Of a DNA stretch of 58,653 nucleotides, positions 8,472 through 16,140 are shown piece after piece. The DNA is from Cellulosimicrobium funkei. Lineage in GTDB: Bacteria > Actinomycetota > Actinomycetes > Actinomycetales > Cellulomonadaceae. Location: NCBI RefSeq assembly GCF_001019615.1, contig NZ_JNBQ01000023.1:1-58653 (forward strand), read 5' to 3'. The notes below the pieces were generated by a model. The model did not search any database, was not told where the DNA came from, and worked only from the letters and a program-made list of their open reading frames with translations. The position numbers and the translations under genes are program-made. Every line of letters starts with the position of its first letter. Position 1 is the stretch's first letter.

Positions 8472-9679
8472 GACGCCGCCTCCTCGCGCTCGTCGGCGGC
8501 CTCGGCCTCGCCCGACGCGGGGTGGGCGGCGGCAGAACGGAACACCTCGTCGCGCAGCGCGTCGCTGGCCGAGCGTGCGGCACCCACCACGACGGCGTCG
8601 CACGTGAGCTCCGACGACACGACCTGGATGGGGAGCACGGCGATCTTCTCCGCGAGGAACCGCTTCACCCGGTCCGCGATCGGCGCGCGCGCCGCCTGGT
8701 TCGTGAGGACGAACAGCTCCGGCTCGACGACGAGCGCGACCGACGCCGCGACGACCCCGATGCGCTCGGCGACCTCGTCGAGCGCGTCGTTCGAGGCGCC
8801 GTCGCCGTGCTCGGCGCGGTCCACGAGCTGCTTGACCGTCACGTCGTCGGGCAGGCCGTGCTCCTTCGCGAGCACGGCGAGCGACGACGCACCCAGCGCC
8901 TCGGAACCCAGCGCCCGGGCGGGGTGCGGCAGGAACGAGACCTCGCCCGCACCGCCCGCGAACCCGCGGTGGAGCTTCCCGTCGAGCACCAGCCCCGCGC
9001 CGAACCCGTCGCCGAGTCCGAGCACCGCGAACGAGCGCACGCCCGCGGCGACCCCGTCGCGCTGCTCGGCGAGCGCCGCGAGGTTGAGGTCGTTCTCGAG
9101 CGACACCGGGCAGCCCAGCGAGTCCTCGAGCGCCTCGACCAGGTCGGTCCCGCCCTTCTCGTAGCCGGGCACGCGGCGGATGGTCCGCTGGTCCGCCCCG
9201 ACGATCAGCGGGACCGCCGCGACGGCGCGCGTCACCTCGACCGCGGTGCTCTCGGGAAGGCGGGCGGCGACGTCGTTCACGCACGCACGGGCGAGCTCCG
9301 CGGCCGCACGCGCGCGGGCCGTCGTCGTCGGCTTGACGTCCCGACGCTCCGCGCGGGCGCGGATCGCGCCCGTGACGTCGACGAGCGCGACCCGCACCCG
9401 GTCGCGCGCGACGTCGATCCCCAGGCCGAACGCGTAGTCGGGGTCCACGCGGTACAGCGTCGCGGCCGGCCCCCGCCGGTCGCGGTCGAGCCCGGCCTCC
9501 GTCACGACGCCCGTCGCCTCGAGCGCGCGCAGCGTCTGCGCGACGGTCGTCTTGGACAGCCCGGTCGCCGAGACGACGTCGGGGCGGGCGACCTGCGCGC
9601 CCGTGCCGAGCACGTCGAGCACGGCGCGCGCGTTGAGGGTGCGCAGGAGGGCGGGTGTACCGGCGGGAGTGGTGTCCAT
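8468..9679 (-). CDS. ROK-family transcriptional regulator
   Basis: 403 residues. The N-terminal winged helix (about 8-75; TGLSKTTVAQTLRALEATGVV) is followed by a ROK sugar-kinase-like domain (about 85-390) with GLGIDVARDRVRVALVD and GLGDGFGAGLVLDGKLHRG. The canonical zinc-binding cysteine cluster after GEVSFLPHP is not seen, so it may be a non-enzymatic sensor. The ATG at 9679 is chosen because the HTH begins just after it. It is first in the coupled operon with the deacetylase and symporter and is likely to autoregulate it in response to an intracellular amino sugar. A candidate operator lies at 9733-9753. Confidence 0.9.
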   Translation of the reverse strand: MDTTPAGTPALLRTLNARAVLDVLGTGAQVARPDVVSATGLSKTTVAQTLRALEATGVVTEAGLDRDRRGPAATLYRVDPDYAFGLGIDVARDRVRVALVDVTGAIRARAERRDVKPTTTARARAAAELARACVNDVAARLPESTAVEVTRAVAAVPLIVGADQRTIRRVPGYEKGGTDLVEALEDSLGCPVSLENDLNLAALAEQRDGVAAGVRSFAVLGLGDGFGAGLVLDGKLHRGFAGGAGEVSFLPHPARALGSEALGASSLAVLAKEHGLPDDVTVKQLVDRAEHGDGASNDALDEVAERIGVVAASVALVVEPELFVLTNQAARAPIADRVKRFLAEKIAVLPIQVVSSELTCDAVVVGAARSASDALRDEVFRSAAAHPASGEAEAADEREEAAS

Positions 9680-9732
9680 CTGGTCTCCGTCGAGCAGTGG
9701 GTGGGTCGAGCCGACATGTCCGGGCCGTGCAG

Positions 9733-9753
9733 GTAGGGCGGGAAGTTCCCTAC
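9733..9753. promoter_or_regulatory. Candidate ROK operator
   Basis: GTAGGG...CCCTAC outer arms enclose GGGAAGTTCCC, so two nested inverted repeats sit 54-74 bp upstream of the ROK start. The right part (GTTCCCTACCCG) resembles the half-site CTTCCCGTACCCG in the LPMO palindrome at 10620-10649, differing mainly by one missing G. Confidence 0.45.
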
Positions 9754-9832
9754 CCGCCCGGAGACTAGCCGGGCTCCCTGTGGTTGTCGACGGCAACCGG
9801 TCTCCCTGTGGACGGCCCTGTACCGTGGCGTC

Positions 9833-10414
9833 GTGATCCGCCGAGCCCTCGCCCGCGCCTACTGGGCGACCAGCCGGTGGTCCCTGCGCTCCGAGCCGTA
9901 CGACACCGGCCGCCCGACGCTCCTCGTCGGCGCCCCCCACACGTCGAACTGGGACTTCGTCCTCATGCTCGCCATCGCCTGGAGCACGGGGATCCACGTG
10001 CGCTGGCTCGGCAAGCACACGCTGTTCGCCGGCCCGGCCGGGCCGCTCATGCGCGCGCTCGGCGGCATCCCCGTCGACCGGCGCGACCCGAGCCGGGTCG
10101 TGGCCGACGTCGTCGCGCGCCTCCAGGCCGGCGAGGTGTTCTCGCTCGTCGTGACGCCCGAGGGCACGCGCGGCGCGGGGTCGTACTGGAAGTCGGGCTT
10201 CTACCGGATCGCGCGCGAGGCGCACCTGCCGGTGACCCTCGGGTACGTCGACCGCACCACCATGACGACCGGCCTCGGCCCCACGATCGAGCTCTCGGGC
10301 GACGTGCGCGCCGACATGGACGTCGTGCGCGCGTTCTACGCCGACAAGTCCGGCCTCCGCCCAGCCCTGCGCACCGAGCCGCGCCTGCGCGAGGAGGACG
10401 CGGCCGCCGCCTGA
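9833..10414 (+). CDS. PlsC-like lysophospholipid acyltransferase family protein
   Basis: 193 residues with the glycerophosphate acyltransferase signature: block I HTSNWD (HX4D) near residues 36-41, and PEGTR (block III) near residues 113-117. It is shorter than classic PlsC and has no clear N-terminal membrane anchor; this small group is often annotated only as 1-acyl-sn-glycerol-3-phosphate acyltransferase. The role would be acyl transfer to a lipid at the inner face of the membrane. The GTG at 9833 has a TACCGT -10 box (9821-9826) six bases upstream and no ribosome site, consistent with a leaderless mRNA. Direct repeats of CTCCCTGTGG at 9774-9783 and 9802-9811 flank the upstream region. Confidence 0.8.
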   Translation: MIRRALARAYWATSRWSLRSEPYDTGRPTLLVGAPHTSNWDFVLMLAIAWSTGIHVRWLGKHTLFAGPAGPLMRALGGIPVDRRDPSRVVADVVARLQAGEVFSLVVTPEGTRGAGSYWKSGFYRIAREAHLPVTLGYVDRTTMTTGLGPTIELSGDVRADMDVVRAFYADKSGLRPALRTEPRLREEDAAAA

Positions 10415-10426
10415 CCCACCGAACGC

Positions 10427-10480
10427 TGCGTCTGCGGTCGACGGATGCGTCCCCGAACGCATCGGTCGACCGCAGACGCA
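10427..10480. repeat. TGCGTC...GACGCA hairpin repeat, copy A
   Basis: 24-bp arms with a single mismatch (TGCGTCTGCGGTCGAC outer, GATGCGT inner) around a CCCCGA loop, 12 bp after the acyltransferase stop. No U-tract follows. The flanks GAACGC on the left and TCTCTCG on the right recur in copy B. It could end transcription or be a REP-like element. Confidence 0.85.
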
Positions 10481-10619
10481 TCTCTCGACCCGGGCTCGGC
10501 GTCGGAGCGTCCCCGGGGATACGTGGTCCCCACATGGTTTCACCCGCCCAGGCGCCCGACCGGGCACGTCGGCGGGAGCACGCTCGACCGCGCAGGCGCA
10601 CGATCCCGGCGAATCGACC
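10481..10619. other. Non-coding stretch before the LPMO promoter
   Basis: The 354-bp gap 10415-10768 holds the hairpin repeat, the 30-bp palindrome and the promoter listed separately. In the remaining part here no conserved reading frame, RNA gene or further repeat was recognised. Confidence 0.6.
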
Positions 10620-10649
10620 CGCCGGGTACGGGACTTCCCGTACCCGGCG
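10620..10649. promoter_or_regulatory. Perfect 30-bp palindrome upstream of the first LPMO promoter
   Basis: Left arm CGCCGGGTACGGGA, two-base centre CT, and the exact reverse complement on the right: 14 paired positions on each side. It ends 17 bp before the -35 box of the LPMO promoter. The left 11 bases (CGCCGGGTACG) recur at 11597-11607 before the second LPMO. It is probably the operator for a chitin or sugar regulator; the ROK protein is one candidate. Confidence 0.7.
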
Positions 10650-10666
10650 CCGGTCGTGCGTAGTCG

Positions 10667-10696
10667 TTGAGCGGACGTCGTCCGGCTGCCTACGGT
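10667..10696 (+). promoter_or_regulatory. Sigma-70-type promoter of the first LPMO
   Basis: TTGAGC (10667-10672) and TACGGT (10691-10696) are separated by 18 bp. This predicts a leader of about 65-70 nt before the ATG at 10769. Confidence 0.6.
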
Positions 10697-10768
10697 CCAC
10701 CCCGTCACGGCCGACGGTGCGGGCTCCGCACGGTGTCGGCCCTCCTCGACACAGGAAGCGAGTCCCCC

Positions 10769-11515
10769 ATGAAGCGACTTCGCGCGGCGCTCCTCGCCGC
10801 CGTCGTGGGCGCGACCGCGATCATCGCCCCGATCGCGATCGCCCCCAGCGCCTCGGCGCACGGCTGGATCACCTCTCCGGCCTCCCGGCAGGACCACTGC
10901 GCGAAGGGCACCACGTCCTTCGACTGCGGGTCCATCAAGTACGAGCCGCAGTCCGTCGAGGCCCCCAAGGGCTCGATGAAGTGCTCCGGCGGCAGCGGCT
11001 ACGCGATCCTCGACGACGCGAGCAAGCCCTGGCCGCGCACGACCACCGGCCGCGACGTGACGTTCCAGTGGAACCTCACCGCGAACCACGCGACGAGCGT
11101 GTGGGAGTACTTCGTGGACGGCCAGCTCTTCGCGACGTTCGACGGCGGCGGCGTCCAGCCGCCCAAGGACATCTCGCACACCCTGAAGGGCCTGCCGCTC
11201 GGCAACCACACGATCTTCGCTCGCTGGAACGTGTCGAACACGGTGAACGCGTTCTACAACTGCGTCGACCTGACCGTCACGGCCGACGGCACCAACCCCG
11301 GCGGCGGGGAGAACCCCGGCGGCGGCGAGGGTGAGAACCCCGGTGGCGGCCAGCCGGGCACCTGCACCGACCCGGCGTGGTCGTCGACCTCCGTCTACAC
11401 GGGCGGCGCGAAGATCTCGCACGCCGGCAACATCTACGAGGCGAAGTGGTGGACGCAGAACAACGTCCCCGGCTCCGAGGCATGGGGTCCGTGGAAGCTG
11501 ATCGGCGCCTGCTGA
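10769..11515 (+). CDS. Secreted AA10 lytic polysaccharide monooxygenase with C-terminal CBM5/12
   Basis: 248 residues. A 30-residue signal peptide ends PSASA, so the mature enzyme starts at His31 (HGWITSP), the first ligand of the copper histidine brace; the second ligand is His107 in LTANHATSVWEYF. These copper enzymes oxidatively cleave crystalline chitin or cellulose outside the cell. The AA10 domain runs to about residue 180, followed by a Gly-Asn-Pro-Glu linker of GGGENP repeats and a C-terminal chitin-binding CBM5/12 with the AKWWT motif, which favours chitin. The ATG at 10769 follows AGGAAG (10753-10758). It is a tandem paralogue of the next gene. Confidence 0.94.
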   Translation: MKRLRAALLAAVVGATAIIAPIAIAPSASAHGWITSPASRQDHCAKGTTSFDCGSIKYEPQSVEAPKGSMKCSGGSGYAILDDASKPWPRTTTGRDVTFQWNLTANHATSVWEYFVDGQLFATFDGGGVQPPKDISHTLKGLPLGNHTIFARWNVSNTVNAFYNCVDLTVTADGTNPGGGENPGGGEGENPGGGQPGTCTDPAWSSTSVYTGGAKISHAGNIYEAKWWTQNNVPGSEAWGPWKLIGAC

Positions 11516-11529
11516 CCCGCTGAACCCCG

Positions 11530-11575
11530 CGACGGCGGGTGTCCTCGTCCGTACGGGCGAGGGCACCCGCCGTCG
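11530..11575 (+). terminator. Hairpin terminator after the first LPMO
   Basis: 12-bp arms CGACGGCGGGTG / CACCCGCCGTCG, continued by a mostly paired inner stem, start 14 bp after the stop codon. There is no U-run, as is usual for high-GC actinobacteria. Confidence 0.7.
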
Positions 11576-11596
11576 TGCGTGCCGGGGTGGACGGCG

Positions 11597-11623
11597 CGCC
11601 GGGTACGCGGAAGCACGTACGGG
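11597..11623. promoter_or_regulatory. Imperfect operator-like element upstream of the second LPMO
   Basis: CGCCGGGTACG, identical to the left arm of the palindrome before the first LPMO, is followed eight bases later by CGTACGGG. GTACG-N8-CGTAC forms an inverted repeat that ends about 10 bp before the -35 box. Confidence 0.5.
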
Positions 11624-11633
11624 CTTTGCCCAA

Positions 11634-11662
11634 TTGTCCGCACTCCTCACGTTTCGTAGCGT
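11634..11662 (+). promoter_or_regulatory. Sigma-70-type promoter of the second LPMO
   Basis: TTGTCC (11634-11639), a 17-bp spacer and TAGCGT (11657-11662) precede the ATG by about 82 bp. Confidence 0.6.
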
Positions 11663-11744
11663 CGAAAGTGCCCGATCCGAGAGCGGCCCGCGACGAAGCG
11701 CGCCGCAGGACCCATGCACCACCGGATGGAGAGCGAGACAACTC

Positions 11745-12473
11745 ATGCGAAGACTGAGAGCGGTACTCCTGGCGGCCGTCGTCGGCGCGGTCGCGATCAT
11801 CGCCCCCGTGGCGATCGCCCCCAGCGCGAGCGCGCACGGCTGGATCACGTCCCCGCCGAGCCGGCAGGACCACTGCGCGAAGGGCACCACGTCCTTCGAC
11901 TGCGGCGGCATCAAGTACGAGCCGCAGTCCGTCGAGGCCCCCAAGGGCTCGATGAAGTGTTCCGGCGGCAGCGGGTTCAGCATCCTCGACGACACGAGCA
12001 AGCCGTGGCCGCGCACGCAGACCGGCACGTCGGTGACGTTCCAGTGGAACCTCACCGCGGCGCACAACACGAGCACCTGGGAGTACTTCGTCGACGGCGT
12101 GCTGTTCAAGACGTTCAACCAGGGCGGCGCCCAGCCTCCGAGCAACATCTCCCACACGCTGACCGGCCTGCCCGAGGGCAACCACACGATCCTCGCGCGC
12201 TGGAACGTCTCGAACACGGTGAACGCGTTCTACAACTGCGTCGACCTGAAGATCGGCGCCGGCGGCACCGACCCGGGCGACCCGGACCCCGAGCCCACCG
12301 ACCCGGAGCCCGGCAACTGCACGGCGCCGGCGTGGACCGCGGGCGGGGTGTACCTCGGCGGCGCGAACGTCTCGCACGACGGCCGCAACTACCAGGCCAA
12401 GTGGTGGACGACGGGCGAGAACCCCGCCCAGAGCGGCCAGTGGGGCGTCTGGAAGGACCTCGGCGCCTGCTGA
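11745..12473 (+). CDS. Secreted AA10 lytic polysaccharide monooxygenase with CBM5/12 (paralogue)
   Basis: 242 residues with the same layout as the preceding gene: 30-residue signal peptide ending PSASA, His31 as the mature N terminus, His107 as the second copper ligand (LTAAHNTSTWEYF), then a linker and a CBM5/12 with AKWWT. The catalytic domains are nearly identical while the linker differs sharply, here Asp-Pro-Glu rich (DPGDPDPEPTDPEPG) instead of Gly-Asn rich, so the copies diverged mainly outside the catalytic core. Both carry the Phe of the AFYNC segment expected at the axial copper site. The ATG at 11745 is set by the signal peptide and a GGAGAG site. It has its own promoter and probably the same control as copy one. 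Confidence 0.94.
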   Translation: MRRLRAVLLAAVVGAVAIIAPVAIAPSASAHGWITSPPSRQDHCAKGTTSFDCGGIKYEPQSVEAPKGSMKCSGGSGFSILDDTSKPWPRTQTGTSVTFQWNLTAAHNTSTWEYFVDGVLFKTFNQGGAQPPSNISHTLTGLPEGNHTILARWNVSNTVNAFYNCVDLKIGAGGTDPGDPDPEPTDPEPGNCTAPAWTAGGVYLGGANVSHDGRNYQAKWWTTGENPAQSGQWGVWKDLGAC

Positions 12474-12489
12474 CCTGACCCACGAACGC

Positions 12490-12544
12490 TGCGTCAGCGG
12501 CCGACGGATGCGTCCCCGGAACGCATCCGTCGGCCGCTGACGCA
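12490..12544. repeat. TGCGTC...GACGCA hairpin repeat, copy B
   Basis: Perfect 24-bp arms (TGCGTCAGCGGCCGAC outer, GGATGCGT inner) with a seven-base CCCCGGA loop, 16 bp after the second LPMO stop. Compensating changes relative to copy A (CTGCGG/CCGCAG versus CAGCGG/CCGCTG) keep the stem paired. Confidence 0.87.
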
Positions 12545-12760
12545 TCTCTCGCTCCCGGCTCGGTTCGGCCCACCTCCGGTCGTCTGCGCCGACCACAGGA
12601 CCGCTCTGTCCACAGGGCGTCCGCATCGCCACGGCGGCGCTGCCATCGTTCCGCTCGTGCGCAGCGAGCAGCAGGTCGCCGACCGCGTCCGGCGGATGGT
12701 CCCCGCCCTGAGGACGGTGCCCCATGTCGCGCGCCCCGGTCTGCACTGAGGGCGACAGTC
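12545..12760. other. Non-coding stretch with a possible short ORF (12657-12749)
   Basis: This lies between hairpin copies B and C. A 30-codon GTG frame at 12657-12749 starts VRSEQQVADRVRRMVP; it has no ribosome site and no family was recognised, so it may be a remnant. TGTCCACAGG occurs at 12607-12616. Nothing else was recognised here. Confidence 0.35.
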
Positions 12761-12826
12761 GAGTGCTGCGTCTGCGTTCGAGCGCTGCGTCCGTGAACGC
12801 ATCGTTCGAGCGCAGACGCAGCACTC
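12761..12826. repeat. TGCGTC...GACGCA hairpin repeat, copy C
   Basis: 16-bp perfect outer arms (GAGTGCTGCGTCTGCG and complement) continue into an inner stem with three mismatches around a CCGTGA loop. It ends 13 bp from the 3' end of the S4 protein gene on the other strand, so it sits at the end of a gene as copies A and B do. Confidence 0.82.
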
Positions 12827-12838
12827 GGTGTACCGGGG

Positions 12839-13219
12839 TCAGCCGCGGCCGCGGAGGCGGTCGAGGTCGCGGCGCTCCCGCTTCGTCGGGCGGCCGGCGC
12901 CGCGCTCGCGGACGGCGACGCGCACGGCGAGCTCCCGGGGCGGCGGGGGTGGGCTCTGGTCGATCACGGCCTGCGCGGCGAGCGGCGCGGAGACGCGCTT
13001 CACCAGCACCTTCTCGACGACGAGGATCCGTTCGGCGGGGCCGCCGCGCACGACGACGCGGTCGCCGACCTTGACGCCCGTCGCCGGCTTCGCACGCTCT
13101 CCGTTGACCCGCACGTGCCCGGCCTTGACCGCCGCGGTCGCCTGCGAGCGGCTCTTGAACACCCGGACGGCCCACAGCCAGCTGTCGACACGCGCGCTCG
13201 TCGCCTCGGTCGTCGCCAT
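12839..13219 (-). CDS. S4-domain RNA-binding protein (Hsp15-like)
   Basis: 126 residues. The S4 RNA-binding fold occupies about residues 9-70, with RVDSWLWAVRVFKSRSQA and AGHVRVNGERAKPATGVKVGD, the usual helix and beta layout; a basic, Pro-rich tail ends RPTKRERRDLDRLRGRG. Hsp15 relatives bind stalled 50S subunits that carry peptidyl-tRNA after heat shock; the exact actinobacterial role is not established. The ATG at 13219 has TAGGCT (13226-13231, minus strand) six bases upstream, so the mRNA is probably leaderless. Confidence 0.88.
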   Translation of the reverse strand: MATTEATSARVDSWLWAVRVFKSRSQATAAVKAGHVRVNGERAKPATGVKVGDRVVVRGGPAERILVVEKVLVKRVSAPLAAQAVIDQSPPPPPRELAVRVAVRERGAGRPTKRERRDLDRLRGRG

Positions 13220-13349
13220 CCTCCGAGCCTAACGACCACGGGGAGGGCGCCCGGCGTGCGAACCGCCTCGCGCCGTGCCACCGTGAAGTCAGGCATACGG
13301 GGTAGTTGCCCGCTATGACTGTTTCGTCCCCCAGAGAACGGAGACAGGG

Positions 13350-13620
13350 ATGAGCTTCATCGGATGGATCCTCATCGGCCTCATCATGGGCGCGATCGCA
13401 CGCGCCATCCTGCCGGGCAAGGCACACAGGGGGCTGGATCGTCACGCTGATCGTGGGTGTGCTGGGTGCCCTCCTCGGCGGATGGATCGGTGGCGCGCTG
13501 TTCGGCGCGGACGCCAACGACGAGTTCTTCTCGCTCACCACCTGGTTCTGGGCCTTCGTCGGCTCGCTGCTCGTGCTGCTCATCTGGGGCGCGATCGCCC
13601 GTCGCTCGGCGCACAAGTAG
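13350..13620 (+). pseudogene. GlsB/YeaQ/YmgE-family membrane protein with a frameshift
   Basis: A small three-helix membrane protein of the GlsB/YeaQ stress-associated family. Frame one reads MSFIGWILIGLIMGAIARAI then LPGKAHRG. After a run of five G at 13429-13433 the expected continuation GWIVTLIVGVLGALLGGWIG and FGADANDEFFSLTTWFW, ending ARRSAHK at 13620, is in the +1 frame. Total length is 3n+1, and removing one G restores an 89-residue protein of family-typical length with no other defect. This is either a recent inactivating slip, a sequencing error in a homopolymer, or less likely programmed frameshifting. A GGAG-containing site precedes the ATG. Confidence 0.85.
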
Positions 13621-13653
13621 GGCACCGACGACCGCCGCGACCGGCGGCGCACC

Positions 13654-13683
13654 CGGCCCGGGTTCCTGCGGGAGCCCGGGCCG
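13654..13683 (+). terminator. Hairpin terminator after the GlsB-like gene
   Basis: 9-bp arms CGGCCCGGG / CCCGGGCCG with a further short TCC/GGA stem inside the loop, 34 bp after the stop. It sits just before the acetyltransferase gene. Confidence 0.6.
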
Positions 13684-13737
13684 TCGTCGTCCCAAAAGAC
13701 GTGGACATCGGCGGCCGGCGCGGTGACGCTGGACGGC

Positions 13738-14922
13738 ATGAGCAGCGTCGCCCGCACCGCCCCCGAGGTGTCCCTCCCCGAGGGGTACACGCTCGTCGAG
13801 GCCCCGCACCCCGCGTCGCTCGACGACCCCGCCGCGTGGGCGTACCACGCCGTCGCGGACCTCGAGCGCGAGCACGAGCTCGAGGTCCACGGCTACGACG
13901 ACCTCGCGCTCCGGTCCCGGGACGTGCTCTCGGGCATGGACCACCAGGAGTACGCGGCCAAGCGCCGCTTCGTCGTGGTGCGCTCCGCGGCCGCCCGCGC
14001 CCTGATCGCCGAGGGCGTCCCGCCCACGGTGCCCGACGTCGTCGCGCACCTGTTCGTGCTCCACCCCACCACGAGCAACGAGCGGCTGAGCGAGGCCTTC
14101 GTGCTCGTCCGGCCGTCCGAGCGCCGGCGCGGCATCGGGACTCCCCTGCTCGCGCTCGCCGAGCGTCTCGGCGCGGACGCCGGGCGCACCGTGCTCCTCT
14201 CGAACACCTCGCACGGCGAGGAGCCTCCGCCGGGCCCGGGCGCGCTCGCCGCCACGACCGGCGCCGGCCGCGTCCCCGCCGACGCCCCCGGCCCGCGCTT
14301 CCTCAGCGCGCGCGGGTACGCCCTGGAGCAGGTCGAACGCCACTCCGTGCTCGACCTCCCGGTGGCCCCCGAGACCCTCGACGCGCACCGCGCCGACGCC
14401 CGGGAGCACGCCGGCTCCGACTACCGGGTGCACACCTGGACCGACGAGGTCCCCGACGTCTGGCTCGACCAGGTGGCCGTGCTCTTCACCCGCATGAGCA
14501 CCGACCCGCCGACGGGAGGCGTCGACTACGGCGAGGACCCGTGGGACGCGCGGCGCGTGCGCACCTGGGTGGGCGAGCAGGTCGAGAAGCGGAACGGCTT
14601 CCTCCTGAGCGCCGCGGAGCACGTGCCGACCGGCACGCTCGCCGCGTTCACCGTCTTCCTGTACCCGCGCGAGCACGACGACTTCGCGTTCCAGGAGGAC
14701 ACCCTCGTGCTCCGCGAGCACCGCGGGCGCCGGCTCGGGATGCTCGTCAAGGTGGCCAACCTCGACGCGCTCGCCCGCGAGCGCCCCGCGACCCGGCGCG
14801 TCCACACCTGGAACGCGCAGGAGAACGACCACATGCTCGCGATCAACGTCGCGCTCGGGTTCCGGCCCGCGGGCGTGTGGGCCGCATGGCAGCGCAGGAC
14901 GACCCCGAAGGACGGCGTGTGA
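13738..14922 (+). CDS. Double-GNAT acetyltransferase
   Basis: 394 residues with two GNAT folds. In the first the acetyl-CoA loop is RPSERRRGIGTPLLALAERL (about residues 120-140); in the second it is [20 protein letters not shown] (about 325-345), followed by the GNAT-typical [19 protein letters not shown]. Tandem GNATs of this type in actinobacteria resemble mycothiol synthase and antibiotic acetyltransferase relatives, but the acceptor is unknown. An in-frame GTG at 13723 is also possible; the ATG at 13738 is preferred because GACGCT lies seven bases upstream as a weak leaderless -10. It is coupled to the next, paralogous gene. Confidence 0.82.
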   Translation: MSSVARTAPEVSLPEGYTLVEAPHPASLDDPAAWAYHAVADLEREHELEVHGYDDLALRSRDVLSGMDHQEYAAKRRFVVVRSAAARALIAEGVPPTVPDVVAHLFVLHPTTSNERLSEAFVLVRPSERRRGIGTPLLALAERLGADAGRTVLLSNTSHGEEPPPGPGALAATTGAGRVPADAPGPRFLSARGYALEQVERHSVLDLPVAPETLDAHRADAREHAGSDYRVHTWTDEVPDVWLDQVAVLFTRMSTDPPTGGVDYGEDPWDARRVRTWVGEQVEKRNGFLLSAAEHVPTGTLAAFTVFLYPREHDDFAFQEDTLVLREHRGRRLGMLVKVANLDALARERPATRRVHTWNAQENDHMLAINVALGFRPAGVWAAWQRRTTPKDGV

Positions 14923-16112
14923 CCGCACCGCAGGCAGGACCGACCACCACCACCCCGCGCGACGTGCGCGTGCGCATCGAGCCCGTCCCGGGGAGCCTCG
15001 ACGCGCCGGACGCCTGGGCCGTCCACGGCACGGTCCGGGTGGGCGACGCGATCGACCGTGCGATCCACGGCCACACGGACCTCGCCCTGGACGCGGCGAC
15101 CGTCGCGGGCACGGTGGCGAGCCCCGGCTACCGCCGCGTGCTGCGCTGGGTCGCGGTGCTCGACGACGCCCCGGACGGCACGACGCCCCGGCCCGAGGAC
15201 GTCGTCGGGCGGTCGATGGTGGCGCTCCCGCAGCAGGGCAACACGCACGTGGCGGTCGTCTACGTGGGGGTCGATCCCGCGCACCGGCGCCGCGGCGTCG
15301 GCTCCGCGCTGTGGGACGCGGCGCTGGCCGTCGCGCGCGCGGAGGGGCGGCGCGTCGTCCAGTCCGACTCGTCGTTCGCGCCGGAGCCGCCGCCAGGGCC
15401 GGGCGCGCTGGAGGCCCCGACGGGCAGCGGCCGCGTCCCGGCGCACGACGACGGGACGACGTTCGCGCTGCGGCGTGGGTTCACGCTCGAGCAGGTGATG
15501 CGCCACTCGGTGCTCGACCTCCCGGTCGCCTCCGAGGTGCTCGACCCGCTGCGCGCGGCGGCGACGGAGCGGTCCGACGGCTACCGCGTGCACGTGTGGA
15601 CGGACGCGGTCCCCGAGGAGTGGATCGACCAGTTCGCGGTGCTCGAGACGCGCATGAGCACCGACGCCCCGAGCGGCGGGCTCGACCTCGAGGAGGACCC
15701 GTGGGACGCCGAGCGCGTCCGGACGACGTCCCAGGAGATCCTCGACCGCGGCCAGGGCTACGTCATCGCCGCGGCGGAGCACGCGGCGTCGGGCACGCTC
15801 GCGGCGTTCTCGATGGTGGCGTACCCGCGCGACCGGCCGGAGGTCGTGCTCCAGTACGACACGCTCGTGCTCCGGGAGCACCGCGGCCGCAGCCTCGGCA
15901 TGCTCGTCAAGGTCGCCGTGCTCGACGAGCTCGCGCGGGCGCGGCCGTCGTCGCGCCGGGTGCACACGTGGAACGCGCAGGAGAACGCGCACATGCTCGC
16001 GATCAACGTCGCGCTCGGCTTCGCGCCGGCGAGCGTCGACGCCGAGTGGCAGCTCGTGCTCGACGCGGCACCCGCCGGAGCGCCCGGGCAGCAGCCCGGC
16101 GAGACCTCCTGA
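14919..16112 (+). CDS. Double-GNAT acetyltransferase (paralogue)
   Basis: 397 residues, same two-domain layout as the preceding gene. The first CoA loop is [20 protein letters not shown] (about residues 108-127) and the second is [20 protein letters not shown]. The shared blocks [20 protein letters not shown] and [20 protein letters not shown] show a tandem duplication. The GTG start at 14919 overlaps the upstream stop by four bases (GTGA), so the two are translated together, perhaps as a heterodimer. No substrate can be assigned. Confidence 0.83.
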   Translation: MTAPQAGPTTTTPRDVRVRIEPVPGSLDAPDAWAVHGTVRVGDAIDRAIHGHTDLALDAATVAGTVASPGYRRVLRWVAVLDDAPDGTTPRPEDVVGRSMVALPQQGNTHVAVVYVGVDPAHRRRGVGSALWDAALAVARAEGRRVVQSDSSFAPEPPPGPGALEAPTGSGRVPAHDDGTTFALRRGFTLEQVMRHSVLDLPVASEVLDPLRAAATERSDGYRVHVWTDAVPEEWIDQFAVLETRMSTDAPSGGLDLEEDPWDAERVRTTSQEILDRGQGYVIAAAEHAASGTLAAFSMVAYPRDRPEVVLQYDTLVLREHRGRSLGMLVKVAVLDELARARPSSRRVHTWNAQENAHMLAINVALGFAPASVDAEWQLVLDAAPAGAPGQQPGETS

Positions 16113-16140
16113 CCCCGGAGGCCGCCGCGACGTCGGCCGC

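Noticed and set aside
12657-12749. Short GTG frame as a real gene
   Set aside because: No ribosome site, no recognised family, and it sits between two repeats; kept only as a note on the gap.
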